Below are positions 47,547-57,365 of a DNA stretch of 64,000 bases, piece by piece. The stretch is from Lactobacillus bombicola (GTDB taxonomy: Bacteria > Bacillota > Bacilli > Lactobacillales > Lactobacillaceae): positions 277,187 through 341,186 of the forward strand of contig NZ_FOMN01000001.1 in the NCBI RefSeq assembly GCF_900112665.1, read 5' to 3'. The notes beneath the pieces are model-generated. The model did not search any database. It saw only the letters and a list, made by a program, of their open reading frames with translations, and was not told the DNA's origin. Made by a program: the position numbers and the translations under genes. How positions within the stretch are numbered: position 1 is the stretch's first letter; each line of letters opens with the position of its first letter.

Positions 47547-48452
47547 TTATTTTTCATTATTGACTTGCAACAATAGATTATAAAGCGCCCCATAAAGATT
47601 CGAATCATTTCTAAACTTGGCAGAAACGATATTAGGTTTGACTAAAGTTTGACCAATAATTGGGTTATCTATTGTAGTAAAACGGTCGTAGGCTGCATTA
47701 ATTTCCTCGATTAAAATTGATTGTGCACTAATACCACCACCAATTGCTACTTTATTAATATCAATAACCGTTTGCAGATTTAAAATTAGAATTGCAATTT
47801 TTAAACAATACTCATTAAAAATTGCCACAGCTTCTGGAACTTGATTTTTTATTGCGGCAAAAGCATACTTACCATCAGTCTCATCTTGATAGTGCAGCAC
47901 CTGATTAATTTTTCTAATAAACTGCACAGCTGAACCGCGATATGCCATACTACCCAGCATTGTCTTTGCCTGCGAACTATCACAAATCATAAAGCTCAAT
48001 TCTCCAGCTTGTGCATGTACCCCAGATAATAAATGACCATCAATCATGATGCCACCACCAACTGCCGTACCCAAAGTAATAGCGGCACAATTCTTTTCCC
48101 CTTTTAGATTACCTAACCAACTTTCTGCTAAAATGCTTGCTTTTCCGTCGTTAATTACTGCTACTGGAAAATCATATTTATCGCCATATACTTGTGCAAA
48201 ATCAATGCCATCTAAAAAAGGTAGCGCCCCACCAAAGCAAATTTTTGTTTTATCAATTTTACCAGGAGCGCAAACTGCCAGCCCCTTCAGGTTAGCTACA
48301 TCTTGTTGGATTATCTTATCGATACTATTAAGAAAATCAACTTTATTTTTTGAAGTTTCAATTTTACCCTTATTAATAATTTTCCCAGATGAACTTAAAT
48401 GGGCGTACTTAACTTCAGTACCGCCAATATCAATGCTTAAATAGTTTTTCAT
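47547..48452 (-). CDS. ROK-family sugar kinase
   Basis: This 301-residue kinase begins MKNYLSIDIGGTEVKYA, the phosphate-1 motif of ROK kinases. It has INDGKASILAESW (catalytic region) and LGTAVGGGIMIDGHLLSG followed by AGELSFM. The cysteine zinc-binding cluster of glucokinase-type ROK members is absent (CDSSQ stands in that place), as in beta-glucoside and fructose-type kinases. Its neighbours are remains of a beta-glucoside PTS and a phospho-beta-glucosidase, which favours a beta-glucoside or glucosamine-type substrate. It probably remains functional. Confidence 0.85.
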   Translation of the reverse strand: MKNYLSIDIGGTEVKYAHLSSSGKIINKGKIETSKNKVDFLNSIDKIIQQDVANLKGLAVCAPGKIDKTKICFGGALPFLDGIDFAQVYGDKYDFPVAVINDGKASILAESWLGNLKGEKNCAAITLGTAVGGGIMIDGHLLSGVHAQAGELSFMICDSSQAKTMLGSMAYRGSAVQFIRKINQVLHYQDETDGKYAFAAIKNQVPEAVAIFNEYCLKIAILILNLQTVIDINKVAIGGGISAQSILIEEINAAYDRFTTIDNPIIGQTLVKPNIVSAKFRNDSNLYGALYNLLLQVNNEK

Positions 48453-48779
48453 AATTTTCTTTCATTTATAACTTTCTAATATCTTAATTAGATTCTATAA
48501 TTTTACAATAGAAAAAGTAAAAATAACAACTGAAAGAATAAACTTAATGGTAAAACTTTTCATGTTTCTTACTTTATAATTAGCTGTTTTCTTCAATTTT
48601 AACCATACATTCAATGATTAACTCGACAAAAAGAGAAACTAATGACTGGATATCAAATGAAGCGTCATAGACAAATGACTACCTGGCAAAACAATTAAAT
48701 GCCTAAAGTCTTTTCTGAGACTCGCATCTGGATTAAAAGTAACTAAATAAGTTATGATCAGACTTAGATTTTCACTTAA
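48453..48779. other. Intergenic region upstream of ROK kinase, no intact gene
   Basis: AT-rich sequence. Short plus-strand frames near 48620-48760 (with MTGYQMKRHRQM) may be the debris of a further sugar-locus gene, but no family can be named. It should contain the ROK gene promoter, which I cannot place. Confidence 0.3.
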
Positions 48780-49232
48780 AGATATTACCAGAACAAATAA
48801 AAAAATTTAGAAGATATTGATAAAATCCTAGGTGTTGTGTGTGCAGGTGAGTAATACCTAGAATTTTAGGGTCAAACTTACTTCCAACTTATAGTGCAGT
48901 CGTTCAAAACTTTAACTTAACTACAGAAAAACCTGTCAATGAAAATCTTGATAACCCAGCAAATATCTAGCAAAACGTTGGTAGTAAAACCATAGGGTTT
49001 ATTCCAGCAGCATTACTCCAATGATCCCAGGACTTATCGCAGGAGGAATGATCAAAGTAGTTTTGATCTTAATTACTACATTTGTTAATTCAAATTTTGT
49101 TAAAACCTCTAGTTATATGCTACTTTCTGCTATCGGAGATGCCCCTATTTACTTCATGCCAATTGTAGTCGCATATGGCGCTACAACCAAATTAGTTGGA
49201 ACGCCAACACTTTTTACCCTCCCGGTAAGAAT
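48780..49232 (+). pseudogene. Remnant of a beta-glucoside PTS EIIBC permease
   Basis: Broken plus-strand frames read EDIDKILGVVCAGE (end of an EIIB domain), then TTEKPVNENLDNPANI, SKTIGFIPAALL and MIPGLIAGGMIKVVL, followed by a membrane segment ending AYGATTKLVGTP. These are in the order found in BglP-type EIIBCA proteins. Several stop codons and frame changes interrupt it, the phosphorylated cysteine region is missing, and most of EIIC plus EIIA has been deleted, joining it to the next remnant. Confidence 0.75.
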
Positions 49233-49806
<574 letters not shown>

Positions 49807-49861
49807 ATGGAAAAGCATTAGATAATTAGTTCAAATTAACCAATAATTGTAATAAATAAAA

Positions 49862-49890
49862 AAGGGGGTCTCTTTTAGAGACATCCCCTA
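49862..49890 (-). terminator. rpsB-tsf terminator
   Basis: Hairpin AGGGGGTCTC / GAGACATCCCCT with one bulge and six T on the minus strand, downstream of tsf. Confidence 0.85.
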
Positions 49891-49906
49891 TTTATTTATA
49901 CCCGAC

Positions 49907-50782
49907 TTACTTCATTTGTTCTTGTACTTCAGCCGCAAAATCTTCTTGTTTCTTTTCAATACCTTCGCCCACTTCGTAGCGAGTAAATGCAACTACTTCA
50001 CAACCTACTGATTTAGCGTACTCAGCAACTGTCATATCGCCATCCTTAACGTAAGGTTGATCAACCAAGCAAATTTCACTTAAGTACTTATTAACCCGAC
50101 CTTCAACAATCTTAGGAATAATGTTAGCAGGCTTGCCTTCATTTTCAGTTTCCTTAGTAAAGACTTCTTTTTGACGATCAAAGTCAGCCTTTGGCACTGA
50201 TTCTTTATTCAAATATTCAGGATTTATTGCTGCTACGTGCATTGCAATATTCTTAGCTGCTTCTTCGTTATCACCCTTTAAAGTAACAACAGCAACAATT
50301 GCACCACCGTTATGCTTGTATGCGCCAAAGACTTCATCATCATTCTTAGAAATCAAGTCAAATCTTCTTAAAGTGATCTTTTCACCAATGACAGCCGTTA
50401 AGTTAGTAATCTCATCACCAATAGTTGAGTCACCCATAGGTGCCTTCAATGCTTCTTCGACATTTGCTGGTTTAGCACTTAAAATTGCCTTAGTAACGTC
50501 ATCAACTAATTTAATAAACTTATCGTTTGATGAAACAAAATCAGTTTCGGAGTTAATCTCAACTAAAACAGCATCGTTGCCTTCAAATGCAAATTCAGCT
50601 AGACCTTCAGCTGCGATACGACCACTCTTTTTAGCAGCTTTAGCAACACCATTTTCTCTTAAGATATCAATTGCCTTTTCCACATCTCCGTTAGCTTCAA
50701 CTAAAGCCTTCTTGGAGTCCATCATACCGGCACCAGTACGATCACGTAACTCTTTAACTTGTTTAGCAGTAATGTTAGCCAT
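49907..50782 (-). CDS. tsf: Elongation factor Ts
   Basis: This 291-residue guanine nucleotide exchange factor for EF-Tu begins MANITAKQVKELRDRTGAG, the conserved TDVG-like N-terminal domain. Two core subdomains follow (INSETDFVSSNDKF; AMHVAAINPEYLN) and the C-terminal VAEYAKSVGCEVVAFTRYEVG. It forms an operon with rpsB, 23 bases upstream. Confidence 0.98.
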   Translation of the reverse strand: MANITAKQVKELRDRTGAGMMDSKKALVEANGDVEKAIDILRENGVAKAAKKSGRIAAEGLAEFAFEGNDAVLVEINSETDFVSSNDKFIKLVDDVTKAILSAKPANVEEALKAPMGDSTIGDEITNLTAVIGEKITLRRFDLISKNDDEVFGAYKHNGGAIVAVVTLKGDNEEAAKNIAMHVAAINPEYLNKESVPKADFDRQKEVFTKETENEGKPANIIPKIVEGRVNKYLSEICLVDQPYVKDGDMTVAEYAKSVGCEVVAFTRYEVGEGIEKKQEDFAAEVQEQMK

Positions 50783-50805
50783 TAAAGTTTCCTTCCAAAT
50801 AAAAA

Positions 50806-51576
50806 CTAATTTTCATCTGAAACTTCTTCAGTTTCAGTAACTTCTTCGCTACTCTCAGTCAATTCAGTTTCAACTTTTTCTTCATTATCATCTTGACCTT
50901 GCTTACCTTCAATAACAGCATCAGCCATTGCGCCTGAAATTAGACGGATAGCACGGATAGCATCATCATTTGAAGGGATAACAACATCAACTGGATCCGG
51001 ATCAGTATTAGTATCAACCATAGCAACAACCGGAATACCTAAAATATTAGCTTCATGAACTGCAATCTTTTCCTTCTTAGGATCAACTACAAATAATACA
51101 TCAGGAATTCTTGGCATATCTTCAATACCACCTAAGAATCTCTCTAATTTATCCATTTCTTTAGTAAGAAGTGAAGCTTCCTTCTTTGGTAATCTGTCAA
51201 AAGTACCATCTTCTGACATCTTCTTTAAGTCTTTAAGTCTTTGTACTCGGCTTTGGATTGTCTTCCAGTTAGTTAAAGTACCACCTAGCCAACGTTGGTT
51301 AACATAATATTGACCAGCACGAGTGGCTTCTTCAGCAATTGAATCTTGCGCTTGCTTCTTAGTACCAACAAATAAAATAACACCATTATTTTGAGCAACA
51401 GCTCTAATAAAGTCATGCGCATCATCTAGCATCTTGATTGTCTTTTGCAAATCAATAATGTAGATGCCATTTCTTTGCGTGAAGATGTATGGAGCCATCT
51501 TAGGATCCCATCTTCTAGTTTGGTGTCCAAAGTGAACACCAGCTTCAAGTAATTGTTTCATTGAAACTACTGACAT
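50806..51576 (-). CDS. rpsB: 30S ribosomal protein S2
   Basis: This 256-residue ribosomal protein has the S2 signatures [20 protein letters not shown] and [19 protein letters not shown] with [17 protein letters not shown], and an acidic C-terminal tail rich in Glu. It binds the 30S head near the platform. AGGAGG is placed well before the ATG. A structured leader precedes it. Confidence 0.98.
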   Translation of the reverse strand: MSVVSMKQLLEAGVHFGHQTRRWDPKMAPYIFTQRNGIYIIDLQKTIKMLDDAHDFIRAVAQNNGVILFVGTKKQAQDSIAEEATRAGQYYVNQRWLGGTLTNWKTIQSRVQRLKDLKKMSEDGTFDRLPKKEASLLTKEMDKLERFLGGIEDMPRIPDVLFVVDPKKEKIAVHEANILGIPVVAMVDTNTDPDPVDVVIPSNDDAIRAIRLISGAMADAVIEGKQGQDDNEEKVETELTESSEEVTETEEVSDEN

Positions 51577-51673
51577 AATAAATTCCTCCTATGGTTTTGT
51601 TCCTCTCAAGCGGTCATTTTAACGATTCACCAATGTCTGGCACCAAAACGTTAATCGCCCTTGATGTTTTATC
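51577..51673 (-). promoter_or_regulatory. Structured 5' leader of rpsB
   Basis: About 95 leader bases before rpsB can fold into an extended stem: CAAG near the start pairs with CTTG, and GATTAACG pairs with CGTTAAAAT, around a loop holding TTGGTG-N9-TTGGTG. This looks like a ribosomal-protein autoregulatory leader. Assignment to a known class is not possible by eye. Confidence 0.5.
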
Positions 51674-51679
51674 CATGTA

Positions 51680-51708
51680 CTTATAGCACACTAGAAAATG
51701 ATACTAAA
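51680..51708 (-). promoter_or_regulatory. rpsB promoter
   Basis: Minus strand TTTAGT (51703-51708), 17 bases, TATAAG (51680-51685), with TGTGC before the -10 box as an extended element. Confidence 0.65.
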
Positions 51709-51728
51709 TTTTTATTAAAGATGCAAGA

Positions 51729-52760
51729 CTAAAAGTCAACACGGTGTTCCCTTAAAAAATCTTCCTTCCATTGTCTGGAGTGGTGTTTAAACCAGTATTC
51801 ACGTTTAAGAGCCAACTTTTTATCAGCAAACTTTTCGTGGTAAATCAGCTTGACCGGTCGACGTGCCTTGGTATATTTAGCACCCTTACCATCATTATGT
51901 GCTGTTAAGCGTTTTTGTAAATCATCAGTAAAACCGCCATAAAAACTATTGTCATTACATAATAGAACATAAAAGTAATATGTTTTTTGTGCTCGCTTAT
52001 CCTCTGAATTGGGATTTGGCTCATGAATAATATACTGGATTGCAGGCAAATAATTTCCCTGTTCATCATGTACCTCAATTGCATCTTTTAAAATCAACCC
52101 ATCTGTCCCTGTATGTTTAACCGCTTCAATAACAATCAAGTTACTATTTTCACCGCGGTGAGAAACATATGGCTGAACCACTTTTATACTAAGGTCGTGT
52201 TTCATACAAAAATAAGCAATTTCATTTAAGCGCTCTGGGCGATGCACCATAAATAATTTGCCCTTCATTTTAAGCAAACTGCTAGCAGAAGAAATTATTT
52301 CTTCTAAATTAATTAATATCTCATGGCGAGCAATTGCCTTCTGTCGCTCAGGATTAATTTTATGATTTTCGACAACTTTAAAATAAGGTGGATTAACCAC
52401 CACCAGATCATAAGAATCTTTAGGTAAGAAAACAGCTACATCTTTAACATTTTTTTGATAAACGGTTATGCGGTTTTCCATATGATTCAACTCAATTGAA
52501 CGTCTAGCTTGAGAAACAATTTCAGGTTGAATTTCTACTGCATCGTATTTAGCTCGATTAAAATATGCCATATACATTGTTGCTGCACAATTACCAGCAC
52601 AAAGATCAGCCACCTTAGATCGATCACGAATTGATTCTTTTGCCATTGCAGCTAATAATAACGTATCAAGTGAAAAACTAAAGGAACTTTTGTCCTGAAT
52701 AATCTTTAAATTGTCACTATACATATAATCTATGCGCTCATTTTTTTCCAAATTTACCAT
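51729..52760 (-). CDS. Fused tRNA-type N6-adenine methyltransferase (YabB) and GIY-YIG domain (YazA)
   Basis: This 343-residue protein joins two parts. Residues about 1-250 are a COG4123 methyltransferase: [17 protein letters not shown] (SAM motif I) and the catalytic NPPYFKV (NPPY), as in TrmN6/YabB. Residues about 262-343 are a UPF0213 GIY-YIG domain: [16 protein letters not shown], then [12 protein letters not shown] and [14 protein letters not shown]. In B. subtilis these are adjacent genes yabB and yazA. The start could also be the internal Met of MYSDNLKII at residue 13. The protein is soluble; the partner RNA or DNA is not known. Confidence 0.88.
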   Translation of the reverse strand: MVNLEKNERIDYMYSDNLKIIQDKSSFSFSLDTLLLAAMAKESIRDRSKVADLCAGNCAATMYMAYFNRAKYDAVEIQPEIVSQARRSIELNHMENRITVYQKNVKDVAVFLPKDSYDLVVVNPPYFKVVENHKINPERQKAIARHEILINLEEIISSASSLLKMKGKLFMVHRPERLNEIAYFCMKHDLSIKVVQPYVSHRGENSNLIVIEAVKHTGTDGLILKDAIEVHDEQGNYLPAIQYIIHEPNPNSEDKRAQKTYYFYVLLCNDNSFYGGFTDDLQKRLTAHNDGKGAKYTKARRPVKLIYHEKFADKKLALKREYWFKHHSRQWKEDFLREHRVDF

Positions 52761-52818
52761 AAAATTTTATCCTCTTCAAAAGCTTTGTTATAATATTTTA
52801 CATCAAATGGAGGAAATT

Positions 52819-53433
52819 ATGTTTTATCATTTTATTCGCGCCGTTGCCCGGTTTATTGTTTGGGTAATTAACGGTCACTTACACGTTAACCATAAAAATC
52901 GCATTCCTGAAGGAAACTATATTTTAGCTGCACCCCATCGAACATGGTGGGAACCAATTTTATTTGCTTTAGCTGCAAGCCCTGCAGAATTTATGTTCAT
53001 GGCCAAAATCGAACTATTTAAATTCCCACCATTGCGCTTCATCCTTAAGCATGCTCACGCTTTTGCAGTAGATCGACAAAATCCCGGTCCCTCTGCAATC
53101 AAAACACCTATTAAGGGATTAAAAGAAAAAAATTATTCATTAATTATTTTTCCATCTGGTACACGCCATTCTTCCGAACTAAAAGGTGGCACCATTGCAA
53201 TCGCCAAATTGTCCGGTAAACCAATTGTTCCCGTCGTTTATCAAGGACCATTGACCTTTATAGGGGTATTGAAGCGGCAACCACTTGAAATTTGCTTTGG
53301 TGATCCTATTCAAATTGATCGTAAAATCAAATTAACTCATGAAAATGAAAAAATTTTAGATAACCAGTTACAAACTGCTTGGGAAAAGTTAGATTATGAA
53401 CAAGATCCAGCTTTTCATTATCAACCAAAATAA
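52819..53433 (+). CDS. plsC: 1-acyl-sn-glycerol-3-phosphate acyltransferase (PlsC family)
   Basis: ATG 52819 behind TGGAGG is the start; 204 residues. It belongs to the lysophosphatidate acyltransferases that make phosphatidate at the membrane. The catalytic box reads APHRTWWE, giving H-x4-E instead of the usual H-x4-D. Other blocks are FMAKIELFKFP, FAVDR and IIFPSGTRH, with VPVVYQGP. One N-terminal amphipathic or membrane helix (RAVARFIVWVING). It is divergent from the methyltransferase fusion and ends at its own terminator. Confidence 0.88.
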   Translation: MFYHFIRAVARFIVWVINGHLHVNHKNRIPEGNYILAAPHRTWWEPILFALAASPAEFMFMAKIELFKFPPLRFILKHAHAFAVDRQNPGPSAIKTPIKGLKEKNYSLIIFPSGTRHSSELKGGTIAIAKLSGKPIVPVVYQGPLTFIGVLKRQPLEICFGDPIQIDRKIKLTHENEKILDNQLQTAWEKLDYEQDPAFHYQPK

Positions 53434-53438
53434 AAGAT

Positions 53439-53479
53439 AAAAGAGATCGAGTTCATAATGAATTCGATCTCTTTTTTTA
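53439..53479 (+). terminator. plsC terminator
   Basis: AAAAGAGATCGA / TCGATCTCTTTT with inner pairing and seven T. Confidence 0.9.
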
Positions 53480-53524
53480 GTGTTAGAATAAAAATAGTGA
53501 CAACGGAATGGAGGTATTCGAAAA

Positions 53525-54700
53525 TTGTTAGAAAAAACATTTTATCGAACAATGTTGAGCAAGTCTTTTCCCTTCCCTGTAAAAGTAACTTATTGGGACG
53601 GAAAAAGTGAAATTTATGGAAATGGCACGCCAAATATTGAAATTATTTTTAATGAAGAAATTCCTGTGTCTTCTATTACTAATAATGCTTCACTGGCTTT
53701 GGGTGAAGCTTATATGAATAAAAAAATTGAAATCAAAGGTAATATCCAACACTTGATTTTGGGAGCTTATGAAAGTGCTGGTAGTTTTATGCGCTCAAGT
53801 AAATTTCGTAAATTTTTACCACATGAAAAGCATACGGAAGCTCAAAGTGAAAAAGATGTTCAAAGCCATTATGATATTGGGAATGACTTTTATAAATTAT
53901 GGTTAGATCCTACCCTTACTTATTCTTGTGCATATTTTGATGAAGACAATAAGGATGATTTAGAAAAAGCCCAAATAGCTAAAATCAATCATATTCTTGA
54001 AAAGTTACATCCCCAAAAAGGTAAAACGCTACTTGACATTGGCTGCGGCTGGGGAACCTTAATGCTGACCGCTGCTAAAAAATATGGTCTGAAGGTTACG
54101 GGAGTAACGTTAAGCGAAGAGCAATATAAATTCGTACAAAAGAAAATTTATGATCAAAATATGCAAGACATGGCTGAAGTTAAACTAGAAGATTATCGCG
54201 AATTAGGTAACCAAGAATGGGACTATATTACCTCCGTAGGTATGTTTGAACATGTTGGGCAAGAAAACTTAGGTCAATATTTTAACGATGTCGCTAAATA
54301 TCTAAAAAAAGACGGCATTGCCTTAATTCATGGTATTACCCGTCAACAAGGTGGGGCAAAAAATGCTTGGATTAACAAATATATCTTTCCTGGTGGCTAC
54401 GTTCCAGGTTTAGGCGAAAATATCAATCATATTGTGGCTAGTGGTTTACAAATTGATGACTTAGAAATGCTACGCCGTCACTACCAACGAACATTAGAGA
54501 TATGGGATGAAAATTTTAATAAACAACGTAATCTTATTCAAAAGAAAATGGGTGAGCGGTTTACTAGAATGTGGGATTTATACTTGCAAGCCTGTGCAGC
54601 CTCTTTTGAATCTGGCAATATTGATGTAGTCCAGTATCTACTAACCAAAGGACCATCAGGTGAAAATCTACCGATGACTAGGAGATACATGATTAAATAA
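53525..54700 (+). CDS. cfa: Cyclopropane-fatty-acyl-phospholipid synthase
   Basis: This 391-residue SAM-dependent enzyme methylenates unsaturated phospholipid acyl chains, giving membranes acid and cold resistance. Motifs: [29 protein letters not shown]-binding [20 protein letters not shown], and [10 protein letters not shown]. Start TTG 53525 lies 10 bases after GGAGG. It stands alone with its own terminator, following plsC on the same strand. Confidence 0.95.
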   Translation: MLEKTFYRTMLSKSFPFPVKVTYWDGKSEIYGNGTPNIEIIFNEEIPVSSITNNASLALGEAYMNKKIEIKGNIQHLILGAYESAGSFMRSSKFRKFLPHEKHTEAQSEKDVQSHYDIGNDFYKLWLDPTLTYSCAYFDEDNKDDLEKAQIAKINHILEKLHPQKGKTLLDIGCGWGTLMLTAAKKYGLKVTGVTLSEEQYKFVQKKIYDQNMQDMAEVKLEDYRELGNQEWDYITSVGMFEHVGQENLGQYFNDVAKYLKKDGIALIHGITRQQGGAKNAWINKYIFPGGYVPGLGENINHIVASGLQIDDLEMLRRHYQRTLEIWDENFNKQRNLIQKKMGERFTRMWDLYLQACAASFESGNIDVVQYLLTKGPSGENLPMTRRYMIK

Positions 54701-54710
54701 CATTTATTTA

Positions 54711-54740
54711 AAAAAGGTATGGCTTAACCATACCTTTTTT
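54711..54740. terminator. Bidirectional terminator, cfa / FAD oxidase
   Basis: Perfect 12-base arms AAAAAGGTATGG / CCATACCTTTTT with a 5-base loop, between convergent genes. Confidence 0.92.
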
Positions 54741-54747
54741 GGTCTTT

Positions 54748-56148
54748 TCAAAGATTAAAAATCTTAGCTGGATTTAAAACGTTTTTCGGATCAAATAAAT
54801 TTTTAATTTGTCGTAATAAGTCAGTATATTCTTTACCATAAAAGTCTTCATAGTTATTAGCACGGGCAAAGCCAATACCATGTTCGCCGGACATATTACC
54901 ATCATAAGATTTAGCAGTTTTATAAAGTTCAGAAATAACTTTAGCGTTTATTTTTTTATATTCATTATCGGTTAAGTTATCTGAACAAAGATAAATATGT
55001 AAGTTGCCATCACCTGCGTGACCAAAATTAGGGATACGAATTTTTAATTCACTTTCCAATTCGGCAATTCGTTTTAAAACATCTGGAATATGATTAATTG
55101 GCACACAAATATCAATTTCATCCATTTTGGGAGTCGATTTTTGGATTGCAAGCAAAAGTTGTTCCCGACATTGCCAAATTTTCTGAGCTTCTTTTGAATC
55201 AGCTGCTAAAATTATTGCATCCTCAGCCTTAAAGTCTTTTACTACTGTTAGTGTTTGCTTTAATTGAGCTTGCCATTCTTCATCAGTAAATGAATCTAGA
55301 CCGATAATAAGGAAGCCGTCTCCATTTGAAATTGGAAATTGCTCATTAGAATATTCCTCCCATAATTCTATTACTTTCCGCCCCATGAATTCAACTGTTG
55401 TCGGCACGACGCCTGATGCTAAAATTGCCGGAACAGACTTGATTGCATCATTTAATGTAGGATATGGAATGATGGCATTAATTGACTTACGTGGTTTAGG
55501 ATAAAGTCTCATCGTAATTTCAGTTATAACACCCAACGTGCCTTCAGCACCAATAATTAAGTCTTTTAATGAATAACCCGATGAAGACTTTACTGCTTTT
55601 GAACCAAATTTATATAGCTGACCATTAGTTAAAACAACTTTTAACTCCCGAATATGTTCCCTAGTAACACCATACTTAATTGCTTTAAGTCCCCCAGCAT
55701 TTGTCGATACATTACCTCCGAGTGTTGCCCAATGCATCGCTGGCGCTGGCATGTAAGTAAATGGCTTATCTGCAAGGTATTCTTCAATATCTTTTAGTCT
55801 AATACCAGCTTGAACTGTCATAGTCAATCCTTTCGGATCATATTCTAGAACCCGATTCATTTTAACCATATCTAAAGATATGCCACCCTTAACAGTTAAG
55901 TTGGCTCCCATTAAGCCAGTGGAGTTTCCCCTAGCTACAATAGGAATATTATTATCATTAGCATATTTAACAACGTTTATTACTTCTTCATTATTTACTG
56001 GCTGAATAACTAAATCAGGCATAGCCGTAATTGTTTTGAATTGATCATGATCCCAGTGCTGCGTTGGATTAGTAATAAATTGATCTGCTTCTGAGATAAA
56101 TCTAGATAAATTAGCGCAATCAGCTTGAGTAATTTCATGGTACTTCAT
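54748..56148 (-). CDS. FAD-linked oxidase (GlcD / D-lactate dehydrogenase-like)
   Basis: This 466-residue flavoenzyme of the VAO/PCMH family has the FAD-binding segments VARGNSTGLMGANL, TLGGNVSTNAGGLKAIKYG and GAEGTLGVITEITMRLYP. The FAD-oxidase C-terminal domain carries GHAGDGNLHIYL and SGEHGIGFARA. Members oxidise glycolate, D-lactate or D-2-hydroxyacids and pass electrons to quinone or oxygen. The substrate here is uncertain; D-lactate is plausible in a lactobacillus. A perfect cre site overlaps the -35 box of its promoter, so it is probably glucose-repressed. Confidence 0.85.
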   Translation of the reverse strand: MKYHEITQADCANLSRFISEADQFITNPTQHWDHDQFKTITAMPDLVIQPVNNEEVINVVKYANDNNIPIVARGNSTGLMGANLTVKGGISLDMVKMNRVLEYDPKGLTMTVQAGIRLKDIEEYLADKPFTYMPAPAMHWATLGGNVSTNAGGLKAIKYGVTREHIRELKVVLTNGQLYKFGSKAVKSSSGYSLKDLIIGAEGTLGVITEITMRLYPKPRKSINAIIPYPTLNDAIKSVPAILASGVVPTTVEFMGRKVIELWEEYSNEQFPISNGDGFLIIGLDSFTDEEWQAQLKQTLTVVKDFKAEDAIILAADSKEAQKIWQCREQLLLAIQKSTPKMDEIDICVPINHIPDVLKRIAELESELKIRIPNFGHAGDGNLHIYLCSDNLTDNEYKKINAKVISELYKTAKSYDGNMSGEHGIGFARANNYEDFYGKEYTDLLRQIKNLFDPKNVLNPAKIFNL

Positions 56149-56195
56149 GGTATATTCCTTTTCATTTCTAAATTTACAAATTAACTTACCTAGTA

Positions 56196-56224
56196 AATTT
56201 ATCTTTTTATGTAAGCGGTGTCAA
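56196..56224 (-). promoter_or_regulatory. Promoter of the FAD oxidase gene
   Basis: Minus strand TTGACA (56219-56224), 17 bases, TAAATT (56196-56201). Confidence 0.75.
56210..56223 (-). promoter_or_regulatory. cre (CcpA) site overlapping the -35 box
   Basis: TGTAAGCGGTGTCA matches the catabolite responsive element consensus TGWNANCGNTNWCA at all 14 positions and covers the -35 box of the FAD oxidase promoter. That position favours repression by CcpA. Confidence 0.8.
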
Positions 56225-56254
56225 TAATAAAGAAATAAATTAAAATAGCCAATC

Positions 56255-57292
56255 TTATTTTTGCGTAAAGGTAAATACTATTTCATGACTTTTTGTTGTA
56301 TTTGCTGGCAAAACAATATTACCAAAATCGTCATTATTAATTGCGTCAGGCAATGTTTGTGCCTCTAATGCCACTGCTTCACTAGGTTGAGCAAATTTAC
56401 CTCCATCACGTATAAACTTAACCCCCGGTTGATTTTGCGACATAGTATACACAACTAAGCAATTACTATCGCTAGATATTGTTATTGCTCGACCACTTGT
56501 CTGTTCACTTAAAACTGCAACTGGTCGTAAATTAGTGCTTGCTCCATCAATGACAAAGGCATCGTCAAAGCCATTATTCTTACTTATGGCAGATTCAAGA
56601 TTTTGAAAGTCGCGAAAATCATAGGGAGTATTTTCAACCGCAAGCATATTTCCTGTTGGGATTAATTCCGTATCTAATTCTAAATATTGTGTACTATTAA
56701 TTTTTAATTTATGTGAAGCTAAATTAGGCTGGTCACTCAAGTTAAAATACGCATGGCAAGTTGGGTTGAATAATGTCGATTTCGAACCACCTTTAGCCGT
56801 ATACAAAATCATTACTTGATTTTGATTATTTAGTGTATATTTAATCTCTACATTAAGATCCCCAGGAAACCCATCAATCTTTTCGCTGATTTTATTGCTA
56901 AAAATCACGCTAACACTATTATGCTCTTTTTGGGTAGTTATCTTCCAATTCAAAAAACGGAAGCCATGATTACCACCATGTAAAGTATTGCCATTCTCAT
57001 TAGGTAGCAATTGAACCTCTTGCTGATTTAACTTAAAATGTCCTTTTTTTATTCGCCCAGCGACCCGTCCAATTGATTGACAGCAACACAAGCCATTTGA
57101 ATAATAGTCAGCACAGTGTGCAAAATTCATTATCAAATTGTGCTTATTTCCATCTTTGTCTGGTACTAAAAATTCATACCAAGTTGCCCCCATTGATAAA
57201 CATGAAATTGCCACACCGCAATCGTTTTTTAGAGTAACTTTTTTAATTTCTTGAGCTTGATATTTTTCAAATTTTTGTGTAATAATTTCCAT
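56255..57292 (-). CDS. galM: Aldose 1-epimerase (galactose mutarotase family)
   Basis: This 345-residue enzyme interconverts alpha and beta anomers of aldoses. Catalytic blocks: NTLHGGNHGFRFLNW, the histidine in NPTCHAYFNLSD, FDDAFVIDG and the glutamate in EAVALEAQTLPDA. It lies last in the arabinan operon, so its job here is probably mutarotation of the L-arabinose released by retaining enzymes, so that AraA gets the right anomer. A hairpin separates it from araA. Confidence 0.93.
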   Translation of the reverse strand: MEIITQKFEKYQAQEIKKVTLKNDCGVAISCLSMGATWYEFLVPDKDGNKHNLIMNFAHCADYYSNGLCCCQSIGRVAGRIKKGHFKLNQQEVQLLPNENGNTLHGGNHGFRFLNWKITTQKEHNSVSVIFSNKISEKIDGFPGDLNVEIKYTLNNQNQVMILYTAKGGSKSTLFNPTCHAYFNLSDQPNLASHKLKINSTQYLELDTELIPTGNMLAVENTPYDFRDFQNLESAISKNNGFDDAFVIDGASTNLRPVAVLSEQTSGRAITISSDSNCLVVYTMSQNQPGVKFIRDGGKFAQPSEAVALEAQTLPDAINNDDFGNIVLPANTTKSHEIVFTFTQK

Positions 57293-57310
57293 TTTTCTTC
57301 CTTACTAGCA

Positions 57311-57348
57311 AAATACACTACTCCAAAAAACATTGAAATAGTGTATTT
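57311..57348 (-). terminator. Terminator between araA and galM
   Basis: AAATACACTA / TAGTGTATTT with an 18-base loop. On the minus strand it follows araA; T-run is modest, so readthrough into galM is likely. Confidence 0.6.
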
Positions 57349-57365
57349 ATTTTTAATAATTGTCC

